From assembly GCF_002930615.1 (NCBI RefSeq), contig NZ_PSNX01000002.1, forward strand, positions 280,069 through 344,068: a stretch of 64,000 nucleotides of DNA. The letters are read 5' to 3'. This stretch comes from Caldimonas caldifontis. GTDB lineage: Bacteria > Pseudomonadota > Gammaproteobacteria > Burkholderiales > Burkholderiaceae_C. A program made the position numbers and the translations under genes. The notes beneath the pieces are model-generated. The model saw only the letters and a list, made by a program, of their open reading frames with translations. It did not search any database and was not told the DNA's origin. Positions 19,909 through 28,077 of the stretch are shown one piece after another (the first letter of the stretch is position 1; every line of letters begins with the position of its first letter).

Positions 19909-21303
19909 TCAGGCTTCTGCCAGACGCTGCATCAGGCGTTCGCAATCATCGCCGGGGCGCACGTCCTCTGGGGCGGCCAGGCAAGTGATGCGCGCGCGCA
20001 GCGAGGCGTCGGGATCTGTTCCGGCCTGCTGCGCCAGCAGGGCCTCCACCCGCGCCGCAAGGCCGGGTGCATGCGAGAAGGGCAGGAAGAGCCACAAGCG
20101 CTCCTCGGCCGTGCGCGTGCTCACGTCGGAGGTGCGCAGCAGCTCGTGCAGGCGGCGCGCGAATTCGTCGAGCATCAGATAGGCCCGCGCCGCACCGTGG
20201 CGCTCGACGAACTCGGCGGAGTTGAGGAACTCCACCATCATCAGCCCGAATCGCATCTCGGCATGGCGCGACTGCGCGGCCAGGGCCCAGTCCACCAGCT
20301 GGCGGAACTGGGCGGGCACCACATAGTTGGCGCTGTCCAGCGCGGCCATCGACTCCTTCACCTGGCCGGCGCGCAGCGCCGCACGGCCATGGGCGCTCAG
20401 CCGCAAGGCGCTCACCTCACGCACATCCAGTTCGCTGGGCTCGGCGGTGGTCGCGCAATCGAGGCAGCGCACCACCACGGACGACTCGACAAACACATGG
20501 TGGCAGCTGGCACAGGCGAGCTGGGTGAGCGGGCGATCGTAGTCCACGCCGATGTGGCGCAGGCGCGCCGCGCACTTGGGGCAACTCAGGCCGGTGTCGC
20601 CACGGAAGTCGGCCTCGGGCGCCACATGCCCGCAGGTGAAGCAGTGCAGCGACAGCGACTTGTGGATCTCGATGCTGCTGCAGTGCGGGCAGACGTCGAG
20701 ATAGTGCAGATGGGCGCTGCCACAACCCCGGCAGTGGCGGGTTCGGTCGATGAGCCGGGAAGGCTCGAGCAGCCCGCGCCGGATCAGGGCCACGACGCCG
20801 GCGCCGGCATCTTCGCCTTCGCGCGCGAGCAGCTCGATCACCGGGTGTCGGTACAGCGCCAGGCTGTGCCGGTCGCACACCGGCGCCAGTTCGGCCCCAT
20901 CGCGCTGCGCCAGGAAGTAGAGCACCCGTTCATCAAAGTGCAGGCCAGCGGGGTCCAGCCCCAGCGTGCGACGCACGGCCAGGGCGCGTTCACCGGCCTG
21001 GCGCGCCTGCTCCACGCGGCCTTCCCCGTCGATCCAGGATGCAGCCGCCCCAGCCTCCTCCGACCACACGGGGCGGTCCCACCAGGCCGATCGGCGGATC
21101 TGCTCCACCAGGGCGCGCCGCCCGGCATCGTCCCACCCGGTCAGGTAGAACGCCAATGCCTCCACCCCCGCGGCCGTGAAGGCCTCCCATGAATCATAGG
21201 CGGCGCCACGGGTGGACGGGTCCGATGCACGAGGCCCCCGCAGGACGGCCACGTGCAGGCGGCGGGTCTCGTCGGCCGAAGCGGCGAGCAAGTCAGTGAA
21301 CAA
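19909..21303 (-). CDS. Zinc-ribbon (TackOD1-like) protein with degenerate GGDEF domain
   Basis: 464 residues. Six CxxC pairs form three zinc ribbons: CRGC 191, CPHC 205, CFTC 221, CPKC 241, CASC 264, CLDC 280. This fits the TackOD1 (thaumarchaeal output) domain. The N-terminal 100 residues have alternating strand/helix pattern and may be a receiver-like fold. The C-terminal region (about 335-445) looks like a GGDEF domain in which the active-site loop is replaced by AEERLWLFLPFS, so cyclase activity is unlikely. The start is TTG at 21303 with GGAG seven bases before; no early ATG exists. It is the first gene of the polysaccharide block and probably its regulator or c-di-GMP/zinc sensor. Function is inferred. 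Confidence 0.7.
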   Translation of the reverse strand: MFTDLLAASADETRRLHVAVLRGPRASDPSTRGAAYDSWEAFTAAGVEALAFYLTGWDDAGRRALVEQIRRSAWWDRPVWSEEAGAAASWIDGEGRVEQARQAGERALAVRRTLGLDPAGLHFDERVLYFLAQRDGAELAPVCDRHSLALYRHPVIELLAREGEDAGAGVVALIRRGLLEPSRLIDRTRHCRGCGSAHLHYLDVCPHCSSIEIHKSLSLHCFTCGHVAPEADFRGDTGLSCPKCAARLRHIGVDYDRPLTQLACASCHHVFVESSVVVRCLDCATTAEPSELDVREVSALRLSAHGRAALRAGQVKESMAALDSANYVVPAQFRQLVDWALAAQSRHAEMRFGLMMVEFLNSAEFVERHGAARAYLMLDEFARRLHELLRTSDVSTRTAEERLWLFLPFSHAPGLAARVEALLAQQAGTDPDASLRARITCLAAPEDVRPGDDCERLMQRLAEA

Positions 21304-21432
21304 AGATCAGCTCCAACGACTCCGTCAAGGGAAATCTTTCAGAATTTGTGTCTAATTGTATTGAACGCCCTTCTCCCGCTTACCGCCTACATGAGGGGGC
21401 CCGCCTCAGGCCAATTGTGCGATCCATCACGG

Positions 21433-21457
21433 AAAAGGGCGCCATCTGCGCCCTTTT
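21433..21457. terminator. Bidirectional terminator hairpin between the chemoreceptor and zinc-ribbon genes
   Basis: Perfect ten-base stem AAAAGGGCGC (21433-21442) and GCGCCCTTTT (21448-21457) with loop CATCT. The A/T ends make it active on either strand. On the minus strand it follows the chemoreceptor stop at 21466 and so separates the polysaccharide block from the fliA/flhF transcript. Confidence 0.85.
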
Positions 21458-21465
21458 GACTCGAA

Positions 21466-22821
21466 TCAGAACTGGTAGGCCAGCCTCAACCCTCCCCAGT
21501 GCCGCCCGTCCACCAGGATGGGCGCAGAGACTTCTTTCATCAGCACGAAGCGCCCGCCCCCCATGTCGCGGCGATAGGTCTGCAGCAGGAAGGGTCGGCG
21601 GTTGCGGGCGCTCGCCAGGCCGGTGCGGTCGTTGAAGACGCGGCGATAGCGGCTGTTCGCCGTGTTCCACACCACGTCGCCGGGGCGTTGGGGCTGGCAG
21701 TACTTGCGGTTGTGGGTGGGCACATAGCCATTGCGGTCCACCGCGATGCAATAGACGACCTTGGGCGAGAGTTCGAGCAGCTTTTCCTGAACCTGCGGGA
21801 ACAGCCGATCGGCCAGTCCCACGAACCGGGTCTCCACCTGCGGCGGGTTGGTGCCGGCGATCGGACGGTAGTGCTCATCGAACAGATCGGTGGCGCTGAT
21901 GGAACCGGTGCGAACGGCATCTTCCAGGAGCTTGCTGATCTGTGCGGCCGCTTGCTGGGCCGCCTGGATGTAGGGGGTGTCCTCGGTTTCGATGCCGCTG
22001 GCGGCGGTGAGTTCCATCAGGTGCTCGCTCACCTTCAGGAAGGACTCGCTGCGTGCCATCGCCTGCTGCAGGGCCTGTGCCGCGCCGCGGGTCTCGCGCT
22101 CGATGAGCGCCATCTCCTCGTTCATGCCCTGGCTGAGCTGGCGGCTGTGGGCGGCGGCCTGGGCAATGCGGTCCACGCCTTGCTCCACCTCGGCCAACGC
22201 CACGTGGAAGGCGCCCTGCCAGCCATCCGCACCATCGCTGCGGATCTCGCGCGCCAGGGTGCCGATGCGCGAGTCCAGCGTGCCCACGGTGCCCATGATC
22301 TGCTTGGACGAGGCCTCCACCTTGGCGGCCAGGTCTTTCACGGCATCGGCGACGACGCCAAAGCCGCGCCCGGCCTCGCCGGCACGCTTGGCCTCGACAG
22401 ATGCATTGAAGGCCACCAGACGGGTCTGCATGGCGATTTGCGTGATCTGCTGGGCAGCCTCCGCCACTTCGCGCAGAGTATCGACGACACCTGCCACTTC
22501 GCGGCCCACGTCCTCCACCGCCCCGCGCGCCTTGGCCACCGACTGAAGGCTGTGCCCGGTGACCTCGCTGATGCCATCCTGGGACTTGACGATCGCCTGC
22601 AGGTGCCCGGCCAGGGTGGCCACCGCCTGTTGCTGCCGCTCGGCCCCCTTGATGCTGTCATCCAGCACCCCGCGCACCTCGGCCGCCTCTCGGCCCAGGC
22701 CGGAGGTCTCCTTTTGCAGTGATTGGATCAAGGCCTTGGCGTCCATGCCAGGCGAGGGCGTTGAGGTGGATACCTCCTGGGCAGGGCCTTGGCCCTCTCG
22801 ACCACGGAACAAAGACAGCAT
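21466..22821 (-). CDS. Soluble methyl-accepting chemotaxis-type protein with C-terminal Cache/PAS-like sensor
   Basis: 451 residues from the ATG at 22821, preceded by GGAG. There is no signal peptide or membrane segment. Residues about 30-300 are coiled-coil with the receptor hairpin tip IAMQTRLVAFNASVEAKRAG followed by EAGRGFGVVADAVKDLA, the CheA/CheW-contacting region. Residues about 305-451 are a globular domain (VVYCIAVDRNGYVPTHNRKY and GGLRLAYQF) resembling the distal half of a dCache or PAS-like sensor, placed after rather than before the signalling part. The protein probably senses a cytoplasmic cue. It follows fliA by 37 bases on the same strand and is closed by a strong terminator. 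Confidence 0.85.
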   Translation of the reverse strand: MLSLFRGREGQGPAQEVSTSTPSPGMDAKALIQSLQKETSGLGREAAEVRGVLDDSIKGAERQQQAVATLAGHLQAIVKSQDGISEVTGHSLQSVAKARGAVEDVGREVAGVVDTLREVAEAAQQITQIAMQTRLVAFNASVEAKRAGEAGRGFGVVADAVKDLAAKVEASSKQIMGTVGTLDSRIGTLAREIRSDGADGWQGAFHVALAEVEQGVDRIAQAAAHSRQLSQGMNEEMALIERETRGAAQALQQAMARSESFLKVSEHLMELTAASGIETEDTPYIQAAQQAAAQISKLLEDAVRTGSISATDLFDEHYRPIAGTNPPQVETRFVGLADRLFPQVQEKLLELSPKVVYCIAVDRNGYVPTHNRKYCQPQRPGDVVWNTANSRYRRVFNDRTGLASARNRRPFLLQTYRRDMGGGRFVLMKEVSAPILVDGRHWGGLRLAYQF

Positions 22822-22858
22822 TTTCAGTCTCCTCGATCTGGGCGCCAAGGTGGGCGTC

Positions 22859-23572
22859 CTACCACTCGCGCAGCTTCACGCGCAGGCGTGCGATCGACTG
22901 GCTGTGCAGCTGGCACACCCTCGATTCCGTCACGCCCAGCACGGCGGCGATTTCTTTCAGGTTCATGTCCTGCTCGTAATACATGCTCATCACGTATTGC
23001 TCGCGCTCGGGCAGGGTCTTGATGGCGGCCACCAGTGCCGCGCGCAGGCGGTGGTCATTGAGCTGACTCAGCGGATCGGCTTCCTTGTCGGCCACGTGAC
23101 GGTCCAGGTAGTCCTGGTCACCGTCATCGCCACTCATGTCTTCCAGGTACACGAGCTGGGTGCCACGCACCTTGCCCAGCAGTTCCTGGTACTCGGACAG
23201 GCTGATGCCCATCTCCTTGGCGATCTCACTTTCCATGGGCGCGCGGCCCAGCTTCTGCTCCAGCTTGTGGACGGCTGCCTCGATGGAGCGCTGCTGCTTG
23301 CGGCTGCCCCGGCTCATCCAGTCGGCGCCGCGCAGCTCGTCGAGCATGGCGCCGCGGATGCGCTGGGTGGCGAAGGTCTCGAACTGAACGCCCTGCCCCG
23401 TGTCAAAGCGGCTGAGCGCATCGTTCAGGCCGATCATCCCGACCTGGATCAGGTCGTCGATCTCCACGTTCGCCGGCAGCTTGGCAATCATCTGGTGCGC
23501 CAGGCGGCGCACGAGCGGGCTGTACTGCTGCAGCATCGCGTTGTTGTCGAGACGGCCTTTGGCGGTGTACAT
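22859..23572 (-). CDS. fliA: FliA, flagellar sigma-28 factor
   Basis: 237 residues. Region 2 is clear (LVRRLAHQMIAKLPANVEID, DLIQVGMIGLNDALSRFD, RIRGAMLDELRGADW), and region 4 ends with LKEIAAVLGVTESRVCQLHS. It directs RNA polymerase to late flagellar and chemotaxis promoters; matching promoters lie upstream of flgM, fliS, fliD, a flagellin gene and motA in this window. It is held in check by FlgM (8531). It follows flhG by 17 bases in the flhB-A-F-G-fliA transcript. Confidence 0.97.
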   Translation of the reverse strand: MYTAKGRLDNNAMLQQYSPLVRRLAHQMIAKLPANVEIDDLIQVGMIGLNDALSRFDTGQGVQFETFATQRIRGAMLDELRGADWMSRGSRKQQRSIEAAVHKLEQKLGRAPMESEIAKEMGISLSEYQELLGKVRGTQLVYLEDMSGDDGDQDYLDRHVADKEADPLSQLNDHRLRAALVAAIKTLPEREQYVMSMYYEQDMNLKEIAAVLGVTESRVCQLHSQSIARLRVKLREW

Positions 23573-23589
23573 GAGGGAGCGCTCCGGGT

Positions 23590-24399
23590 TCAGTTGAACG
23601 CGTGATGGGCAGCACTGGCCTGCGCCCGCAGAGCGGGGCCGGACCAGTCGTCGCCATCGCCGCCTTGCACCGAGAACGGCAAGGCGTGATGCAGCAAGGT
23701 GGTCGACAGCAGATGCAGGGCCTGTGCGAGCTCGGTCTCGGACTGCATCGCCGTGCTGGTCAGCGCGGCCAGGTGAACCGTGCCGCCGAGAAAATCCTGG
23801 ACGCAGCGCGCCAGCCGCGTGGCCGCCATGGGAACGCCCAGCGTGGGGGCCGCAAGATCCATCACCACCGCATGCTCGCCGATGCCGGCGTACTGCAGGA
23901 GGATCTTGATGGCGGCATAGGCTTCGGTCAGGCTGGCCGGATCGTCGCTGGTGAGCACCAGCGGACGCACGCGGCGGTTGGCAAAGAGGCCGCTCAGGAT
24001 GGCTGCGTCCGCATGGAAAGCAATGACATCGGCACTCGGGGCGGCCTCGCGCAAGGTTTCGAACAGCAGATCTGCCGAACCGGGCTCCTCACCGAACCAG
24101 GCCAGCGTCGGGCTGGCGGCCAGCACCGAGGTGTGGGCATCGAGCTCGTCGATCCACTGGCCGAGATCGAGGTCGCGCGCGATGGCCTCGGCCACGTCCA
24201 CGCCGGTGGTGTAGGGGCTGGGCGCAGCATCCACCACGAGGGTGTGCAGATCCTGCGCGGCAAAGCCCTGGCACAGCCCCTCCAGCAGCACATGGGCGCC
24301 CGGTGCATACGGATTGGCGGCCACCGGCAGCAGGTGCACGGTGTGGTGAGCAAACAGCCGGCGCAGGCCGTGTGCCTGATCGAAGGCGCGTTCAGACAT
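23590..24399 (-). CDS. flhG: FlhG (FleN/MinD-like) with degenerate ATP-binding loop
   Basis: 269 residues from the ATG at 24399, eight bases inside the end of flhF. The N-terminal motif DQAHGLR (residues 7-13) matches the DQAxxLR element by which FlhG stimulates the FlhF GTPase. MinD-type folds follow, but the expected KGGxGKT Walker A loop is replaced by NPYAPGAHVLLEG (29-41), without the lysines. FDxx-type switch residues are also not obvious (VVDAAPSPY). It may therefore act as a non-hydrolysing regulator of flagellar number and FlhF. Size and position between flhF and fliA support the assignment. Confidence 0.83.
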   Translation of the reverse strand: MSERAFDQAHGLRRLFAHHTVHLLPVAANPYAPGAHVLLEGLCQGFAAQDLHTLVVDAAPSPYTTGVDVAEAIARDLDLGQWIDELDAHTSVLAASPTLAWFGEEPGSADLLFETLREAAPSADVIAFHADAAILSGLFANRRVRPLVLTSDDPASLTEAYAAIKILLQYAGIGEHAVVMDLAAPTLGVPMAATRLARCVQDFLGGTVHLAALTSTAMQSETELAQALHLLSTTLLHHALPFSVQGGDGDDWSGPALRAQASAAHHAFN

Positions 24400-25975
24400 G
24401 CACAGCCCCCATCTGGCCAGCACGCGCAGCAGGCGGTGCCGTGAAGACCAGGTTCACGTCGTCGCGGTCGAGGCGGTAGGCGGCACTGCCGCCGCCGCGC
24501 AACGCGCGATGCACCAGGGCCTGGGCCGACATGCGGTGCCAGTCTTCCGGCACGCGCTGGCCATTGGCCACGCCCAGCACCGGCAGCTTGTGGCGGATCA
24601 CGGCGTCGAGTGCGGGGCCGAGTTTCACGGCTTCGTCGATCTTGGACAGCAGCACACCCTTGCACTGGTTCGCGCGGTAACCGATGAGCACATCTTCGAT
24701 CGTCTCGCCCTGGGCAGCGGCATTCACCACCAGCAGACGCTGGATGCTGCGATGGCTCACCATCTCCAGCAGCTCCTGGGTGCGGCTGTCGCGCTGGGCA
24801 ATGCCGGCAGTGTCGATGAGCACCATCTTCTTGGAGGACAGCAGCTCAAGCAGGTCTTCCAGCGCCGCACGGTCATGGGCCGTGTGCACGGCCACGCCGA
24901 TGATGCGGCCGTAGGCCCGCAGCTGTTCGTGAGCGCCGACCCGATAGGCGTCGAGCGTGACCAGACCGAGATTGGAGGCGCCGTACTTGGCGGCAAAGGC
25001 CGCCGCGAGCTTGGCGGTGGTGGTCGTCTTGCCCACGCCCGTGGAGCCCACCAGGGCGTACACGCCGCCCTCATCCTCCAGGGCCGGGCCGTTCTCCCCG
25101 GTGATGAGGTTGCGCTCGAGCACACCGGACACCCAGGCATTGAGGTCACCGCCGTCATTCGGCGTGTGGGCGGCCAGTTTGCGGATCAGGGCCGGCGAAA
25201 AACCACAGTCCAGGAGCTTCTGGGTGAGCTGGGCCTGGGCCGGGTTGCGCTGCATCTTCTCCATGAAGGCCAGGGCACCGAAGCGTTCTTCGATCAGGCC
25301 CTTCATCTCACGGAGTTCGGCAATCATCGCGCGGCCTTCGGCTGCAGGGGCTGCGGCGGGTGCCGGCGCCGTCCAGGCCGCGTCGTCGGCCAGCGCAGGC
25401 ACGGCCTGAGTGGCGGCCACAGGCGCCGGGGTGCGCATGGCGGGGGCCGGAGGCTGGGCCATTGCCTCCTGGGCCAGGCGCTCGGCCTTGCGTTGGGCCG
25501 CACGCTCGGCAAGGCGCTGCTCCAGCGGCAGGCTGGCAGGCGCCTTGCCCACGGGAGCCGCACTGCCAGCCGCCAGCGACGTCGGGTGCGTCGCCGCGGC
25601 AGCCGTCTGGGCCTGCTGCTGCAGGGCGGCCTGGCGGCGCTTGAGCATGCGTTCGCGCACATAGTCCTGGAAGGACAACGTGCTCATGGCCAGTTGCTCC
25701 ACGTCCTTGGCGACGGCCTGCCCAGCGGCCTGCGGTGCCTGGGGGGGCGCTGGCCTGGCCTTGGGCGCCGTTGAAGCCGCCTTGCGCGACGGCGCGGCCG
25801 ACGCAGGCTCGTTGAAGGTCTCCAGTGCGGCCACGCTTTCCGGGGCCATCGCCAGCACCTCCACGCCTTCCTTGCAAGGACGGGTGGACAGGATCACGGC
25901 GTCTTCGCCGAAGGCCTGGCGCACCTGCACCAGGGCGTCTCGCGAGGTTTTCGCGACAAAGCGTTTGACGTTCAT
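24392..25975 (-). CDS. flhF: FlhF, SRP-type GTPase for polar flagellar placement
   Basis: 527 residues. The basic N-terminus (MNVKRFVAKTSRDALVQVRQ) and a long Ala/Pro/Gln-rich linker (about 60-210) precede the NG domain. GTP-binding elements are clear: VGSTGVGKTTTTAKL near 310, the DAYRVGAHEQLRAYG segment, VLIDTAGIAQRDSR, and SKIDEA in the base-recognition position. FlhF marks the site of flagellar assembly, usually the pole. The linker is longer than in many homologues. It overlaps flhA by 4 bases (ATGA) and flhG by 8 bases. Confidence 0.95.
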   Translation of the reverse strand: MNVKRFVAKTSRDALVQVRQAFGEDAVILSTRPCKEGVEVLAMAPESVAALETFNEPASAAPSRKAASTAPKARPAPPQAPQAAGQAVAKDVEQLAMSTLSFQDYVRERMLKRRQAALQQQAQTAAAATHPTSLAAGSAAPVGKAPASLPLEQRLAERAAQRKAERLAQEAMAQPPAPAMRTPAPVAATQAVPALADDAAWTAPAPAAAPAAEGRAMIAELREMKGLIEERFGALAFMEKMQRNPAQAQLTQKLLDCGFSPALIRKLAAHTPNDGGDLNAWVSGVLERNLITGENGPALEDEGGVYALVGSTGVGKTTTTAKLAAAFAAKYGASNLGLVTLDAYRVGAHEQLRAYGRIIGVAVHTAHDRAALEDLLELLSSKKMVLIDTAGIAQRDSRTQELLEMVSHRSIQRLLVVNAAAQGETIEDVLIGYRANQCKGVLLSKIDEAVKLGPALDAVIRHKLPVLGVANGQRVPEDWHRMSAQALVHRALRGGGSAAYRLDRDDVNLVFTAPPAARAGQMGAVHV

Positions 25976-28077
25976 GCGGTGCCTCCAATCACGGAGCCGA
26001 TGCGGATGGTGTGAGTGTCAGGAATCTCGCTGTGGCCCAGCACGGCCAGCCGAGGAGCGGCGCGCTTGAGCAGCCGGGCCAGGGTCGGGCGGATGGCGTC
26101 GGGCACCAGCAGGCAGGCCGGCACACCCAGGTCTTCCTGCTTCTTGCTGGCACGTGCGGCCGACTGGGTCAGATGGTCGGCCACGCCGGGGTCGAGCGTG
26201 GCACCGTGCGGCGAGGTCAGGGCCTGCGTGACGAGGCGCTCCAGTTCGGGCTCGATGGCAATCACGTCGAGCTCCTTCACCGGGCCGTAGATCTGCTGGA
26301 CGATCGCCGGGGCCAGGTTGACACGGATGCGGCGCGCCAGTTCACCAGGATCGGTGACGGTGCCAGCATGTTCGGCAAGGGTCTCGACGATGGTGCGCAT
26401 GTCGCGGATGTGCACCGACTCTTCCAGCAGCATCTGAAGCACTTTCTGCAATGTGGGAATCCCAACCACCTTAGGTACCACGTCCTCGATGAGCTTGGGT
26501 GCCAACTTCGTCACGTGATCCACCAGCTGCTGCACCTCCGTGCGTCCGAGCAGCTTGGCGGCATGGACTTGCATCAAGTGTGAAAGATGGGTGGCCACCA
26601 CGGTCGAGGAATCAACCACCGTATACCCGGCCATTTGGGCGCTTTCGCGTTGTGCTTCGTCGATCCACACCGAGGGCAGACCGAAGGCCGGGTCGGTGGT
26701 GGCAGTGCCGATGAGCTGCGTGCTGGCGTGTCCGGGGTTGATGGCCAGGAACATGCCGGGGAAGCATTCCCCCTCGCCCACCACGGCGCCACGCAGGGTG
26801 ATCCGGTAGACGCTGGGCTTGAGCTCGAGGTTGTCGCGGATGTGCACCGAAGGCGGCAGGAAGCCCACGTCCTGCGCGAACTTGCGGCGCACGCCCTTGA
26901 TGCGTGCCAGCAAGTCGCCCTGGCGGTCCTTGTCCACGAGCTGGATCAGGCGGTAGCCCACCTCCAGGCCCAGGATGTCCACGGGCTGCAGATCGTCCCA
27001 GGTGGCCTCGGCGTTCGGGCTGGCCTGCTGGGCTGCCGCCGGCGTGTGCTGGGCCTGCAGCTTGGCGCGCTCTTGCCGTTGGTGAACCCGGTAAGCGGCA
27101 TAGGCCAGGCCACTGGCAATGCCCAGGAACACCACGTGCGGCATGCCGGGGATCACCCCCATGGTGCCGATCACGGCGGCCGTGATGCCCAGGGCCTTGG
27201 GCGAGTTGAGCACCTGCCCGGTGATCTGCGTGCCGACGTCATGCTCCTTGCCCACGCGCGACACGACCATGGCAGCGGCGATGGAGATCAGCAGCGCCGG
27301 AATCTGCGCGACCAGTGCGTCGCCCACGGCCAGCAGGATGTAGGAGTTGGCCGCTTCGCCAGCCCCCAACCCATGCTGAGCCATGCCGATGACCAGGCCG
27401 CCGACAATGTTGATGATCAGGATCAGGATGCCGGCGATCGCATCGCCCCGCACGAACTTGGAGGCACCGTCCATGGAGCCGAAGAACTCGGCTTCCTCGC
27501 CCACCTCGGCACGGCGGCGCTTGGCCTCCTTTTCATCGATGAGGCCGGCATTGAGATCGGCATCGATGGCCATCTGCTTGCCCGGCATGGCGTCCAGGGT
27601 GAAGCGCGCGCCCACCTCGGCAATGCGCTCGGCGCCCTTGGTCACCACCACGAAGTTGATCACCACCAGGATCGCAAACACGATCAGGCCCACGGCAAAG
27701 TTCCCGCCAATGAGGAAATGGCCGAAGCTTTCGATCACCTGTCCGGCGGCCCCGGTGCCGGTGTGCCCATCGAGCAGCACCACCCGGGTGGACGCTACGT
27801 TGAGCGACAGGCGCAGCATCGTGGTGAGCAGCAGCACCGCGGGGAAGGCGGCGAAGTCCAGCGGGCGCACCATGTAGGCCGACACCATCATCACCATCAG
27901 CGCACAGGCGATGTTGAAGGTGAACAGCAGGTCCAGCATGAAGGGCGGCAGGGGCAGCACCATCATGGTCAGGATCATCACCACCAGCAAAGGCGCGGCC
28001 AGCACCTTCAGCGGGATGCCCCCCATTAGGTCCTGGAGCGGTCGCAGCATGGCAGCATTGGAAGCGTTGTTCATCAT
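25972..28077 (-). CDS. flhA: FlhA, flagellar type III export gate component
   Basis: 701 residues, the normal length. The N-terminal third has about eight membrane segments and the conserved FHIPEP-type loop region (GVRFTLDAMPGKQMAIDADL in the form ARFTLDAMPGKQMAIDADLN). The C-terminal half is the cytoplasmic docking domain for chaperone-substrate complexes. FlhA and FlhB form the core of the export gate powered by proton motive force. Start and stop overlap those of flhB and flhF (ATGA at both), so all three are probably translated in step. A second ATG one codon downstream is an alternative start. Confidence 0.97.
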   Translation of the reverse strand: MMNNASNAAMLRPLQDLMGGIPLKVLAAPLLVVMILTMMVLPLPPFMLDLLFTFNIACALMVMMVSAYMVRPLDFAAFPAVLLLTTMLRLSLNVASTRVVLLDGHTGTGAAGQVIESFGHFLIGGNFAVGLIVFAILVVINFVVVTKGAERIAEVGARFTLDAMPGKQMAIDADLNAGLIDEKEAKRRRAEVGEEAEFFGSMDGASKFVRGDAIAGILILIINIVGGLVIGMAQHGLGAGEAANSYILLAVGDALVAQIPALLISIAAAMVVSRVGKEHDVGTQITGQVLNSPKALGITAAVIGTMGVIPGMPHVVFLGIASGLAYAAYRVHQRQERAKLQAQHTPAAAQQASPNAEATWDDLQPVDILGLEVGYRLIQLVDKDRQGDLLARIKGVRRKFAQDVGFLPPSVHIRDNLELKPSVYRITLRGAVVGEGECFPGMFLAINPGHASTQLIGTATTDPAFGLPSVWIDEAQRESAQMAGYTVVDSSTVVATHLSHLMQVHAAKLLGRTEVQQLVDHVTKLAPKLIEDVVPKVVGIPTLQKVLQMLLEESVHIRDMRTIVETLAEHAGTVTDPGELARRIRVNLAPAIVQQIYGPVKELDVIAIEPELERLVTQALTSPHGATLDPGVADHLTQSAARASKKQEDLGVPACLLVPDAIRPTLARLLKRAAPRLAVLGHSEIPDTHTIRIGSVIGGTA

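Noticed and set aside
26587..28029. 480-codon open frame antisense to flhA
   Set aside because: His/Gln-rich composition is the complement of FlhA membrane-helix codons; FlhA itself is certain.
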